This document shows positions 5,764 through 12,653 of a DNA stretch of 13,515 nt, piece by piece (the stretch's first letter is position 1; the number at the start of each line of letters is the position of its first letter). A model generated the notes under the pieces. The model made no database searches. It was not told the origin of the DNA and saw only the letters and a list, made by a program, of their open reading frames with translations. Location of the stretch: assembly GCA_023430145.1 (NCBI GenBank), contig JAEZCD010000393.1, positions 1 through 13,515 on the forward strand, written 5' to 3'. This DNA is from Pseudomonadota bacterium (lineage in GTDB: Bacteria; Pseudomonadota; Alphaproteobacteria; Rhizobiales; Methylopilaceae). Position numbers and translations under genes: made by a program.

Positions 5764-6873
5764 ATGAACGCCCCGCTCCGCCCGACGCCCCGAACCGGCG
5801 TCCTCGACATCGAGGCCTATGTGCCCGGCAAGAGCTCCGCGCCGGGCGTCGCCAAGGTCCACAAGCTCTCCTCCAACGAGACCCCGCTCGGCCCGAGCCC
5901 GGCCGCGCTCGCCGCCTATGCCGCGCATGCGCAAAAGCTCGAGCTCTATCCGGACGGCGCCTCGACGCCGCTGCGCGAGGCGATCGCAAAGCTCTACGGG
6001 CTCGACCCGGCGCGGATCATCTGCGGGGCGGGCTCGGACGAGCTCCTGAACCTCCTCACCCACGCCTATGTCGGTCCGGGCGACGAAGGGCTGTTCACCG
6101 AGCATGGCTTCCTCGTCTACAAGATCGCCATCCAGGGTGCCGGCGGCGTGCCGGTGATCGCGCCGGAGACGGAGCTGCACGCCGACGTCGACGCGCTGCT
6201 GGCCCGTGTCACGCCGAAGACGAAGATCGTCTTCCTCGCCAACCCGAACAATCCGACCGGCACCTACCTGCCCTACGACGAGGTGCGGCGGCTGCATGCC
6301 GGGCTGCCCAAGAGCGTGCTGCTCGTCATCGATGCCGCCTACGCCGAATATGTGCGCCGCAACGACTATTCGGCCGGCCTCGAGATGGTCGCCGAGCACG
6401 ACAACGTCGTCATGACGCGCACCTTCTCCAAGATCTACGGCCTCGCCGGCCTCCGCCTCGGCTGGCTCTATGCGCCGGCGCATGTCGCCGACGTGCTGAA
6501 CCGCATCCGCGGGCCCTTCAATGTCTCCGGCCCGTCGATCGCCGCCGGCGTCGCGGGGAGCGCCGACCAGGCGCATATCCGCAGCGCCGTCGAACACAAT
6601 GAGCGCTGGCTCGCTTGGCTTTCGGCGGAGATCGCGAAACTCGGCATCGAGGTAGTGCCGAGCGTCGGCAATTTTCTGCTGCTGCGCTTTCCCACGACAC
6701 CGGGTCGCACGGCCGCGGATGCCGACGCGTTCCTGCTGGCGCGCGGGCTGGTGCTGCGGCGGCTCGAGAATTATGGCCTGCCGAATGCCTTGCGGCTGAC
6801 CGTCGGCTCCGAGGAGGCGAACCGGCTGGTGGTCGCGGCCCTCGCCGATTTCATGCGTGGAGATGCCAAGTGA
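5764..6873 (+). CDS. hisC: Histidinol-phosphate / aromatic aminotransferase (HisC family)
   Basis: This 369-residue PLP-dependent class I/II aminotransferase transfers an amino group between glutamate and histidinol-phosphate or aromatic keto acids. Landmarks are the substrate-end motif KLSSNETPLGPSP (34-46), LYPDG (61-65), GAGSDELL (88-95), ANPNNPTGT (159-167), the D190-AAYAEY strand, and the PLP lysine Lys223 in TRTFSKIYGLAGLRLGW. Near the C-terminus LRLTVGSEEAN carries the carboxylate-binding Arg344. Its stop codon overlaps the start of a prephenate/arogenate dehydrogenase gene, which suggests a role in tyrosine and phenylalanine synthesis rather than, or as well as, histidine synthesis. 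No other his gene is nearby. The ATG at 5764 has a weak GGAAA ribosome site. Confidence 0.92.
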   Translation: MNAPLRPTPRTGVLDIEAYVPGKSSAPGVAKVHKLSSNETPLGPSPAALAAYAAHAQKLELYPDGASTPLREAIAKLYGLDPARIICGAGSDELLNLLTHAYVGPGDEGLFTEHGFLVYKIAIQGAGGVPVIAPETELHADVDALLARVTPKTKIVFLANPNNPTGTYLPYDEVRRLHAGLPKSVLLVIDAAYAEYVRRNDYSAGLEMVAEHDNVVMTRTFSKIYGLAGLRLGWLYAPAHVADVLNRIRGPFNVSGPSIAAGVAGSADQAHIRSAVEHNERWLAWLSAEIAKLGIEVVPSVGNFLLLRFPTTPGRTAADADAFLLARGLVLRRLENYGLPNALRLTVGSEEANRLVVAALADFMRGDAK

Positions 6874-7871
6874 CGGAGCCCAGAGTCCAGCGCCTCGCGC
6901 TGATCGGCATCGGCCTCATCGGCTCCTCGATCGCCCGCGCCGCCCGAGCCGGCGGTCTCGCCGGCGAGATCGTCGTGCAGTCGCGCTCGGAGGCGACCGT
7001 GAAGCGGGCCGAGGAGCTCGGCCTCGGCGACCGCTACACGACCGATCCGGCCGAAGCCGTCATGGGCGCCGATCTCGTCATCGCCTCCGTGCCGGTGCTG
7101 GCGAGCGAGGACGTGGCCAAGCGCATCGGCCCGTCCTTGGCGCCGGGCGCGATCGTCTCCGACGTCGGCTCGGTGAAGGGCTCCGTCGTCCGACAGATGG
7201 CGCCGCATCTGCCGGCCGGCGTGCATTTCGTGCCCGCCCACCCGGTCGCCGGAACCGAGTTCTCCGGACCCGACGCCGGGTTCGCCGAACTGTTCCGCGG
7301 CCGCTGGTGCATCTTGACGCCGCCGCCCGGCACCGACGAGGACGCGGTCGAGCGGCTGAAAGCGTTCTGGAAGCGCCTCGGGAGCCGCGTCGAGGTGATG
7401 ACGCCCGAGCACCACGACCTCGTGCTCGCCATCACGAGCCACGTGCCGCATCTCATCGCCTACAACATCGTCGGCACCGCGGCCGACCTCGAACAGGTGA
7501 CGAGCTCGGAGGTGATGAAGTTCTCGGCCGGCGGCTTCCGCGACTTCACGCGCATCGCCGCCTCCGACCCGACCATGTGGCGCGACGTGTTCCTCGCCAA
7601 CCGGGACGCCGTGCTGGAGATTCTCGGCCGCTTCACCGAGGATCTGACGGCGCTGCAGCGCTCGATCCGCTGGGGCGAGGGCGACGCGCTGTTCGACCTG
7701 TTCACCCGCACCCGGGCCATCCGCAAGGGCATCGTCGACATCGGCCAGGACGCGGCCGCGCCCGATTTCGGCCGCCGCGCCGCGGAGGCCCCGGCTCAGA
7801 AGAGCGGCGGCAGCACGCCGAAGCGCAGCGGCCCGACCGAGACGGCCCCGCCCGCGGCCCGCACCGCATAG
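6870..7871 (+). CDS. tyrC: Prephenate/arogenate (cyclohexadienyl) dehydrogenase
   Basis: This 333-residue enzyme oxidatively decarboxylates prephenate and/or arogenate towards tyrosine. A Rossmann motif IGIGLIGSS (12-20) binds NAD(P); SDVGSVKG (97-104), the HPVAGTEFSG block (124-133) and SHVPHLIAYN (190-199) carry the active-site residues of the TyrA family. The GTG at 6870 is chosen because it overlaps the hisC stop (GTGA), has GGAG seven bases upstream, and places the Rossmann motif at the usual distance. The fold should end near residue 300. The Pro/Ala/Thr/Ser-rich tail beyond that is unusual: its last 25 codons overlap the convergent DUF2125 gene by 76 bases. Confidence 0.93.
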   Translation: MTEPRVQRLALIGIGLIGSSIARAARAGGLAGEIVVQSRSEATVKRAEELGLGDRYTTDPAEAVMGADLVIASVPVLASEDVAKRIGPSLAPGAIVSDVGSVKGSVVRQMAPHLPAGVHFVPAHPVAGTEFSGPDAGFAELFRGRWCILTPPPGTDEDAVERLKAFWKRLGSRVEVMTPEHHDLVLAITSHVPHLIAYNIVGTAADLEQVTSSEVMKFSAGGFRDFTRIAASDPTMWRDVFLANRDAVLEILGRFTEDLTALQRSIRWGEGDALFDLFTRTRAIRKGIVDIGQDAAAPDFGRRAAEAPAQKSGGSTPKRSGPTETAPPAARTA

Positions 7872-8827
7872 GTCGAGGCCGGCCGCTCGCCGAGCTTATC
7901 GGCCCGGCCGAGCGGCAGCAGGGTCCACATCCAGCCGAGGCCCGCTTCGGAGGCCTTGGCCAGGAATTGCTGCATCCCGGCGACCGTGACGGTGGCGTCG
8001 CCGACGAGAAAACCCTGCGGATCGAGCGAAACATCGCCCTTCGCCTCGGCCAGCACCTCACCCTGCTCGGCGCGCAGCAGCGCCAGATGCAGCTTGCCGC
8101 CGGCGGCCGCGAAGGCGCGCAGCCGCTCCGGCGTCGGCGCCGGCGCGAGAAGCTCGGCCTTGATGAGGGAAAGCTGCAGCTCGACCATCGACGGCGCCTG
8201 GGCGAAGGGGGACTCGATCACCGGCACCTGCGCGCCGGTAAGCCGTGCGACGAGATCCCAGGTGCCCGGCGGGCCGGCCGGCGCCCGCCGCGTATGCACC
8301 GCGATGTCGTTCGCCATCAGGCCGACCAGAACCTGATCCCCGGCGATGCGCTCCAGCACCGGCGTCTTCAGCTCGACCGAGAGGCTGTCGACGCCGGTCG
8401 AGGGCGACCCCTGCACGCTCGCCTGCGCGGCCGAGAAGCTCAGCGAGATGGTCGGCCCGCCGGCCGCGCCGCGCAGCGTTGCCGGCGACCGCATCTCGGC
8501 GACGAGGTGGCTCGGCACCGGCAGCTGGGCGACGGCGACGAAGCCCGGCGCCTCGAAGACGAGCGGTCCCTGCCGGCTGTCGAGGGTGATCCGCGCCGGC
8601 GTGCAGCGCACCTCTATGCGGAACGGATAGCCGCCGATCCGCCGGTCGCCGCACTCGGCGCGACGACCGGCCGCGGCCTCGCGGGCGATGGCGCGGTCGA
8701 TCTCGGTGCCGGCGCGATCGGCGGCGATGAACCAGAAGGCGCTCCAGCCGGCGGCAACGAGCAGCAGGAGCAGCGTCGGCAGGAAAATCGGCCAGCGCCG
8801 ACGACGCGTTAACGAACTGGAAGGCAT
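7796..8827 (-). CDS. DUF2125 membrane-anchored protein
   Basis: This 343-residue protein belongs to the DUF2125 family found in alphaproteobacteria; its function is unknown. An N-terminal basic run (TRRRRW) and one transmembrane helix (about 13-34, FLPTLLLLLVAAGWSAFWFI) would anchor a large periplasmic domain. The family's GYPFRIEVRC motif and Cys-containing RRAECGDRRIGGYPF region lie soon after, followed by beta-rich sequence to the C-terminus. The ATG at 8827 puts the basic-hydrophobic anchor at the very N-terminus; longer in-frame starts add sequence with no family resemblance. Its 3' end overlaps the convergent tyrC by 76 bases, and the ChaC-like gene diverges from it. Confidence 0.85.
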   Translation of the reverse strand: MPSSSLTRRRRWPIFLPTLLLLLVAAGWSAFWFIAADRAGTEIDRAIAREAAAGRRAECGDRRIGGYPFRIEVRCTPARITLDSRQGPLVFEAPGFVAVAQLPVPSHLVAEMRSPATLRGAAGGPTISLSFSAAQASVQGSPSTGVDSLSVELKTPVLERIAGDQVLVGLMANDIAVHTRRAPAGPPGTWDLVARLTGAQVPVIESPFAQAPSMVELQLSLIKAELLAPAPTPERLRAFAAAGGKLHLALLRAEQGEVLAEAKGDVSLDPQGFLVGDATVTVAGMQQFLAKASEAGLGWMWTLLPLGRADKLGERPASTYAVRAAGGAVSVGPLRFGVLPPLF

Positions 8828-8939
8828 ACCGACGCCTAGAATCCCAAGGAATTGAACGCGGGGGACGAGCGCTGGGCCCGGATTTTGCAGGGCTTGCGGC
8901 GATGGCTTGCCCTTGCTAACCGAGCCGAGCCGGGACGCG

Positions 8940-9497
8940 ATGTCAACGCGCGACTGCCTTTCCGCACCCACCATGATCCCCATCGATCGCGACCTCTGGG
9001 TCTTCGGCTACGGCTCGCTGATGTGGCGGCCGGGCTTCTCCTATGTCGAGCGCGTGCCGGGGCGCATGCACGGCTTCCACCGCTCGCTGTGCGTGTACTC
9101 CAACCGCTATCGCGGCACGCCGGAGCAGCCGGGGCTGGTGCTCGGGCTCGACCGCGGCGGCTCCTGCCCCGGGGTGGCCTTCCGGGTCGATCGCGAGGCG
9201 GTGCCGGAGACGCTCGCTTATCTGCGCGAGCGCGAGCTCGTCAGCCACGTCTATCGCGAGCTCCTGGCGCCGGTGCAGCTCGCGACCGGCGAGCGCATCC
9301 GCGGCCTCGCCTATGTCGTCGACCGCCAGCACGTCCAATATGCTGGTCGGCTGCCCTCCGACGAGGTCATCCGCATCGTCCGCTGCAGCTGCGGCATCAC
9401 CGGGCTGAACCGCGACTACGTCGTGAACACCGTCGCGGCGCTGGCCGAGATGGGCATGCGCGACGCCCGCCTCGAGGCCATCGCCGAGGCGCTGTGA
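8940..9497 (+). CDS. ChaC-like gamma-glutamylcyclotransferase
   Basis: ChaC enzymes cleave the gamma-glutamyl bond of glutathione, releasing 5-oxoproline and Cys-Gly in the cytoplasm. The family's substrate-cradle motif is FGYGSLMW (22-29), followed by the RxHGFHRSLCVYS stretch (42-54), GLVLGLDRGGSCPGVAFRV (65-83) and the likely catalytic Glu99 in YLRERELVSHVY. C-terminal SCGITGLNRDYVVNT (150-164) is also typical. The length of 185 residues fits the family. The ATG at 8940 has GGGA four bases upstream; the ATG at 8973 would give 174 residues beginning at MIPIDRDLW and is a real alternative, though it lacks a ribosome site. A HicB-like gene follows after 23 bases. Confidence 0.9.
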   Translation: MSTRDCLSAPTMIPIDRDLWVFGYGSLMWRPGFSYVERVPGRMHGFHRSLCVYSNRYRGTPEQPGLVLGLDRGGSCPGVAFRVDREAVPETLAYLRERELVSHVYRELLAPVQLATGERIRGLAYVVDRQHVQYAGRLPSDEVIRIVRCSCGITGLNRDYVVNTVAALAEMGMRDARLEAIAEAL

Positions 9498-9520
9498 GCC
9501 GGCGGACGGATGGAGTCCGA

Positions 9521-9929
9521 ATGACCCGCTATATCGGTCTCGTCGACGGCGCCGTCGACGGTTATGGCATGACCTTCCCGGATCTTCCCGGCTGCTATTC
9601 CGGCGGCGGCACGGTCGACGAGGCGATGCAGAACGCCGTCGAGGCGGTTCGGCTGTGGGCCGAAGATGCGATCGCCGATGGCGAGCCCCTGCCCGAGCCG
9701 CGCAGCCTCGAGGCGATGCGGGCCGACCCCCGTGTCGCGGCCCGGCTCGCCGAGAGCGGCGATCGCCTTGGTGCCGCTGCTTCTCGACGCCGGACGACCG
9801 GCCCGCGCCAATCTGTCCATCGATGCCGGCCTCCTCGCCGCAATCGACGAGGCGGCAGCGCGTCGGGGCCTGACGCGTTCGGCATTTCTCGCAAGCGCCG
9901 CCCGCGAGAAGATCACGAGCGAGGGTTAG
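9521..9929 (+). pseudogene. Frame-split orphan HicB-family antitoxin
   Basis: The two halves of a HicB antitoxin lie in two frames. The first frame gives MTRYIGLVDG, GYGMTFPDLPGCYSGGGTVDEA and EPLPEPRSLEAMRADP, the partial RNase-H-like HicB fold, up to about Gly80 (9760). From 9762, one base out of phase, the other frame reads ALVPLLLDAGRPARANLSID and then DEAAARRGLTRSAFLASAA, a ribbon-helix-helix or similar DNA-binding end, stopping at 9929. Skipping one base near 9761 gives 135 residues, the normal HicB length. Unshifted, the first frame runs to 10003 with a nonsense tail. GGAG five bases before the ATG and a 23-base gap to the ChaC gene suggest co-transcription. No HicA toxin is adjacent. 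Confidence 0.75.
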
Positions 9930-9950
9930 TCGAGCATGGGCAGGCGCCCT

Positions 9951-10334
9951 TCACCCCGTCTTCGCCGGAGCCTTCTGAAAGACGATCCCGCATTGCTTCA
10001 TGATCGCGACCTGCTCGATCGCCTGCAGCTCGCCTTTCAGCCGCGCCAGCTCGGCCGTCTTCTCGTTGTCTCCGTCGAGGAAGAAGGCCGCCGGCCAGAA
10101 GATCACCACCGCCACCGCCGTCGTCGTCGCATCGCTGCGCGCCTGCGCATCCTGGACGCCGGCGGCCTCGGAGGCGCGCGCAGCTATGCGGCGCGCTTCT
10201 TCTCCGATCTGCTGACAGTTGTAGGCGTCGTACTGGAGCGGCGAGACATAGGTCGATGCCACCTTGTCGGCCGACGACGCGCACCCCGAAACCGCGACGG
10301 CCGCCGCGACCACCACGATCCAAGACCTCGCCAT
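9951..10334 (-). CDS. Small lipoprotein of unknown function
   Basis: A 127-residue protein with a lipoprotein signal: basic start, hydrophobic core and a lipobox AVSGC with Cys18 as the acylation site; Ala at +2 predicts outer-membrane sorting if the Lol rule applies. The mature part starts with YVSPLQYDAYNCQQIGEEAR (Cys40), has a second hydrophobic stretch (about 71-86, TTAVAVVIFWPAAFFL), then a charged helix ELARLKGELQAIEQ and Cys115. The two cysteines could form a disulfide. I recall similar small proteins in proteobacteria but cannot name a function. The ATG has GGGGAG six bases upstream. The unshifted downstream frame of the HicB gene would overlap it tail to tail. Confidence 0.8.
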   Translation of the reverse strand: MARSWIVVVAAAVAVSGCASSADKVASTYVSPLQYDAYNCQQIGEEARRIAARASEAAGVQDAQARSDATTTAVAVVIFWPAAFFLDGDNEKTAELARLKGELQAIEQVAIMKQCGIVFQKAPAKTG

Positions 10335-10373
10335 CCGGGCTCCCCAGCAGCTCGACTATCTTGAGATGCATGT

Positions 10374-10405
10374 AATCCGAATTACTCGTATGAGTCGAGT
10401 GGATT
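10374..10405. promoter_or_regulatory. Inverted repeat upstream of the lipoprotein gene
   Basis: AATCC (10374-10378) and ACTCG (10384-10388) are matched inversely by CGAGT (10396-10400) and GGATT (10401-10405), giving a two-part stem with a 5-base bulge and a TATGAGT loop. It lies 40-71 bases upstream of the lipoprotein start in one of the most AT-rich patches of the window, so a promoter or operator is plausible. The rest of 10406-10540 shows no gene or clear element beyond GC-rich short repeats. Confidence 0.3.
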
Positions 10406-10540
10406 GCACGCGGTCGGGCGGCCATCACGGCACCTGCGGCGGTGGAGGCGCGGGTTGGCGCGGCGGTCCCCCCGTTGTCGCCCGAAGGCGGGTGCCGCAC
10501 GTGCCCACGGGCAGAAGGGCGTTCCGATGCCCTCGCCCGT

Positions 10541-10630
10541 CGTCCTCCGCGAAGGCGGAGGACCCAGCCTTCGTATGGAAGGGTGGAAGACATCAGACCC
10601 TGGACCCCCCGCCTTCGCGTAGGATGACGA
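10541..10630. repeat. Dispersed palindromic repeat, copy B
   Basis: The left hairpin is perfect: GTCCTCCGC (10542-10550), loop GAAG, GCGGAGGAC (10555-10563). A 40-base spacer leads to the right hairpin ACCCCCCGC (10604-10612), loop CTTC, GCGTAGGAT (10617-10625), which carries mismatches, then GACGA. It corresponds to the element at the left window edge, whose right hairpin is perfect and whose spacer is 31 bases. It occupies the gap between the lipoprotein promoter region and the 3' end of the next minus-strand gene, so it may act at the end of that transcript. Confidence 0.75.
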
Positions 10631-10684
10631 GGCGGTGGAAGAGCGTCGGCGATCCGGAGCTTTCGCGGCAGTCACCCGCTCTGC

Positions 10685-11098
10685 CTACGCCGCAGCCGCC
10701 TCGCCGGTGCCTCGGGCGCAGCGCGCCGGCGCCAGATCGCGCAGCGCCGCGGCGCGATCGGCCGAGGTGCGGGCGAGCAGGTGGACGTGCACCTCGGTCG
10801 CGCCGACTGCCTGCACCGCGGTGCGCAGCCGCTGCTCGGCGGCCCTGTCGGCCGTCCCGAACGCCAGCGCGGCCAAGATCTCCCGACGCCCCGAGCGTCC
10901 GGCGGCGACGAGCAGCACCACCGAATCGTTCGGCAGCTCGATCTCGCCGATCTCGTGCACGGCGGCCAGATAGCGGTCGCCGGAGCGGCCTTGCCAGAGA
11001 TGGAAGCGCGGCATGTCCGGCAGGTCGGAGACCAGCGCCGGGCCGATGTCGAGCGCTTCACCGGTCGGTCGGGCGGAGAGAATCGCGGCGTTGAACAT
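10685..11098 (-). CDS. Hypothetical protein downstream of plsC
   Basis: A 137-residue protein with no recognised family. It has a mixed alpha/beta pattern: LVSDLPDMPRFHLWQGRSG, then IELPNDSVVLLVAAG, a strand EVHVHLLA near 102-110, and an Ala/Arg-rich end. There is no signal peptide or membrane helix, so it is probably cytoplasmic. The ATG at 11098 is chosen; a TTG at 11134 would overlap the plsC stop (TTGA) and add 12 residues, and neither has a good ribosome site. Its position 32 bases after plsC, or overlapping it, suggests it belongs to the ftsX-ydcF-plsC transcript. The reading frame keeps the strong GC bias of its neighbours, supporting it as a real gene. Confidence 0.65.
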   Translation of the reverse strand: MFNAAILSARPTGEALDIGPALVSDLPDMPRFHLWQGRSGDRYLAAVHEIGEIELPNDSVVLLVAAGRSGRREILAALAFGTADRAAEQRLRTAVQAVGATEVHVHLLARTSADRAAALRDLAPARCARGTGEAAAA

Positions 11099-11130
11099 GG
11101 GAACAAAACTGGAACAAAACGGCCGCGCCG

Positions 11131-11898
11131 TCAATGTGCCAGCGGATTTATGGTTTCCGAGACGTTAACCGCGTGGCGCCCGAGACGCTCCGTCCGCGCT
11201 TCGGCGAGGAGGCGCGCCGTCGCCGTCTCGATGCGCTCCTCGAGCAGCCGCCCGGCCTCGGCGCGCGGCAGGCCGGGCGGGATCGGCGCCAAAAACTCGA
11301 TGACAGCGGTGCCGGGGTGCTTCCTGAAGCGGCGGCGCGGCCAGAAGAGGCCCGTGTCGAGCGCCACCGGCAGGAGCGGCACGCCGAGCGCGGCATACAT
11401 GTGGCCGACGCCCGACTTGTAGGCGGGCGGGGCGCCGGCGGCTTTTCGCGTTCCCTCCGGGAAGATGACGATCTGCCGGCCGCGCGCCGCCTCGAGCCGG
11501 GCCCGCTCGACGATGCGCCGCACCGCGGACGCGCCGGCGCCGCGATCGACCGGGATCATCGCCGCCTTGACCGAGTACCAGCCGAAGAAGGGCAGCCACA
11601 TCAGCTCGCGCTTGATGACGAAGGTGGGATCGTCGAGCACGGTCGCGAGCGCGAAAGTCTCCAGCGTCGACTGGTGCTTGGCGGCGACCAGCAGCGCGCC
11701 CTCCGGGATGTTGTCGAGGCCGCGGAACTCGAGCCTGATGCCGGCGACGTGCCGCATGAGCCAGATGTTGATCCGCCCCCAGGCCTTGACGAAGGCGAAC
11801 ATCGTTCGCCGCGGCAGCAGCAGCGTCGGCAGCATGGCGATGCCGAGCACGACGAAGACGATGAAGAACAGGACGTTGAAGGCGAGCGAGCGCAGCAT
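11131..11898 (-). CDS. plsC: 1-acyl-sn-glycerol-3-phosphate acyltransferase (PlsC family)
   Basis: This membrane enzyme acylates lysophosphatidic acid to phosphatidic acid in phospholipid synthesis. In its 255 residues an N-terminal hydrophobic helix (about 8-28) precedes the acyltransferase domain. Motif I reads KHQSTLET, an HX4E version (His75, Glu80) of the usual HX4D; motif II includes PFFGWYSVKAAMIPVDRG (103-120); motif III is FPEGTR (146-151); motif IV corresponds to LLPVALDTGLFWPR. The HX4E form is known to me from other alphaproteobacterial members, but the paralogue's exact lysolipid substrate cannot be told. The gene lies 13 bases after ydcF and is probably co-transcribed with it. 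Confidence 0.9.
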   Translation of the reverse strand: MLRSLAFNVLFFIVFVVLGIAMLPTLLLPRRTMFAFVKAWGRINIWLMRHVAGIRLEFRGLDNIPEGALLVAAKHQSTLETFALATVLDDPTFVIKRELMWLPFFGWYSVKAAMIPVDRGAGASAVRRIVERARLEAARGRQIVIFPEGTRKAAGAPPAYKSGVGHMYAALGVPLLPVALDTGLFWPRRRFRKHPGTAVIEFLAPIPPGLPRAEAGRLLEERIETATARLLAEARTERLGRHAVNVSETINPLAH

Positions 11899-11911
11899 GC
11901 GGCCGGGCGCG

Positions 11912-12619
11912 TCAGAGCCGGGCGGCGGCGGAGGCGGGCGGCACGAACTGCTCGACCGCCGGCGCGAGCCGCAGCTTGGCCGCCGCGGCGACGAACTTCA
12001 GATATTCGGAGACCATCAGCCGGGCGGCCGCGGCATCGCGCCACCAGGCGCCGTCCCGGAGGCGCGCGGTCACCACCGGATAGGGGATCAGCGCCACGTC
12101 CGGCAATTCGCGCTCCAGCTCCATCAGCGCCCGCGGCATGTGATAGCCGGACGTCACGACGATGACCGAGCGGAAGCCGCGGTCGCGAACCCAGCGCCGG
12201 GTCTCCTGCGCATTGCCGAGCGTGTTGGCGGCGCGGCGGTCGAGATCGACGCAGCAGGCCGCGAAGCGGGCGAAGCGCGGCACTTTTCGCACCAGCTCGT
12301 CCTCGGTCGTGCCGGGATTGACGCCGGTGATCAGCAGGCGCCCGGCGAGCCCCCTGTCGAGCAGCGTCAGGGCGTCGGCGAGCCGCTCGGCGCCACCCGT
12401 CAGGGCGACGATCGCGTCCGCCCGGCCGATATCGGCCCGCTCCCGCGTCGGCACGGCGCTGACGAAGGATGCGAAGCCGGCGAGCGCCGCCGCGCAGAGC
12501 AGGGCACCGAGGCCGAGGATGACGGCGAGCGAACGCCGCAGGCCGAAGCCGGCGCGTCGCCGCGCCGGCGGGCGCTCCTCGCGGCCGGTCGTTTCGGCGT
12601 CTGTCATGCCCCCATACAT
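11912..12619 (-). CDS. YdcF/ElyC-family (DUF218) membrane protein
   Basis: A 235-residue protein of the DUF218 family, whose members are linked to envelope biogenesis without a settled reaction. A basic, proline-rich cytoplasmic start leads to one membrane helix (about 30-52). The domain that follows shows DAIVALTGGAERLADALTLL (68-87), LLITGVNPGTTEDEL (95-109), the NTLGNAQET motif (132-140) and VIVVTSGYHMPRALMELER (152-170), all typical of the family. Starts at 12619 and 12607 are both possible; neither has a strong ribosome site, and the longer one is reported. It lies 34 bases after ftsX and 13 before plsC, an arrangement I know from other Hyphomicrobiales. Confidence 0.88.
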   Translation of the reverse strand: MYGGMTDAETTGREERPPARRRAGFGLRRSLAVILGLGALLCAAALAGFASFVSAVPTRERADIGRADAIVALTGGAERLADALTLLDRGLAGRLLITGVNPGTTEDELVRKVPRFARFAACCVDLDRRAANTLGNAQETRRWVRDRGFRSVIVVTSGYHMPRALMELERELPDVALIPYPVVTARLRDGAWWRDAAAARLMVSEYLKFVAAAAKLRLAPAVEQFVPPASAAARL

Positions 12620-12653
12620 GGGACCGAATGCGGCATGTGAAGGGCAGCCCTCT

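Noticed and set aside
6615..6869. Upstream extension of the tyrC frame into the hisC coding region
   Set aside because: The extension is antiphase to conserved hisC sequence, and the GTG at 6870 has a ribosome site and places the Rossmann motif correctly.
3718..6873. A very long open frame on the plus strand running across metX and the phosphatase gene into hisC
   Set aside because: Only the part from 5764 shows protein-family features. The rest is the antisense of metX and non-coding repeat sequence, kept open by high GC content.
8828..8983. Longer N-terminus for the DUF2125 protein
   Set aside because: The added residues have no family resemblance and would bury the basic-hydrophobic membrane anchor; the ATG at 8827 fits better.
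10406..10540. Possible small gene or older repeat copy between the lipoprotein gene and repeat copy B
   Set aside because: Open frames there are Arg/Pro-rich with no ribosome site, and the short hairpin CCCG-AAGG-CGGG is too small to support a repeat call.
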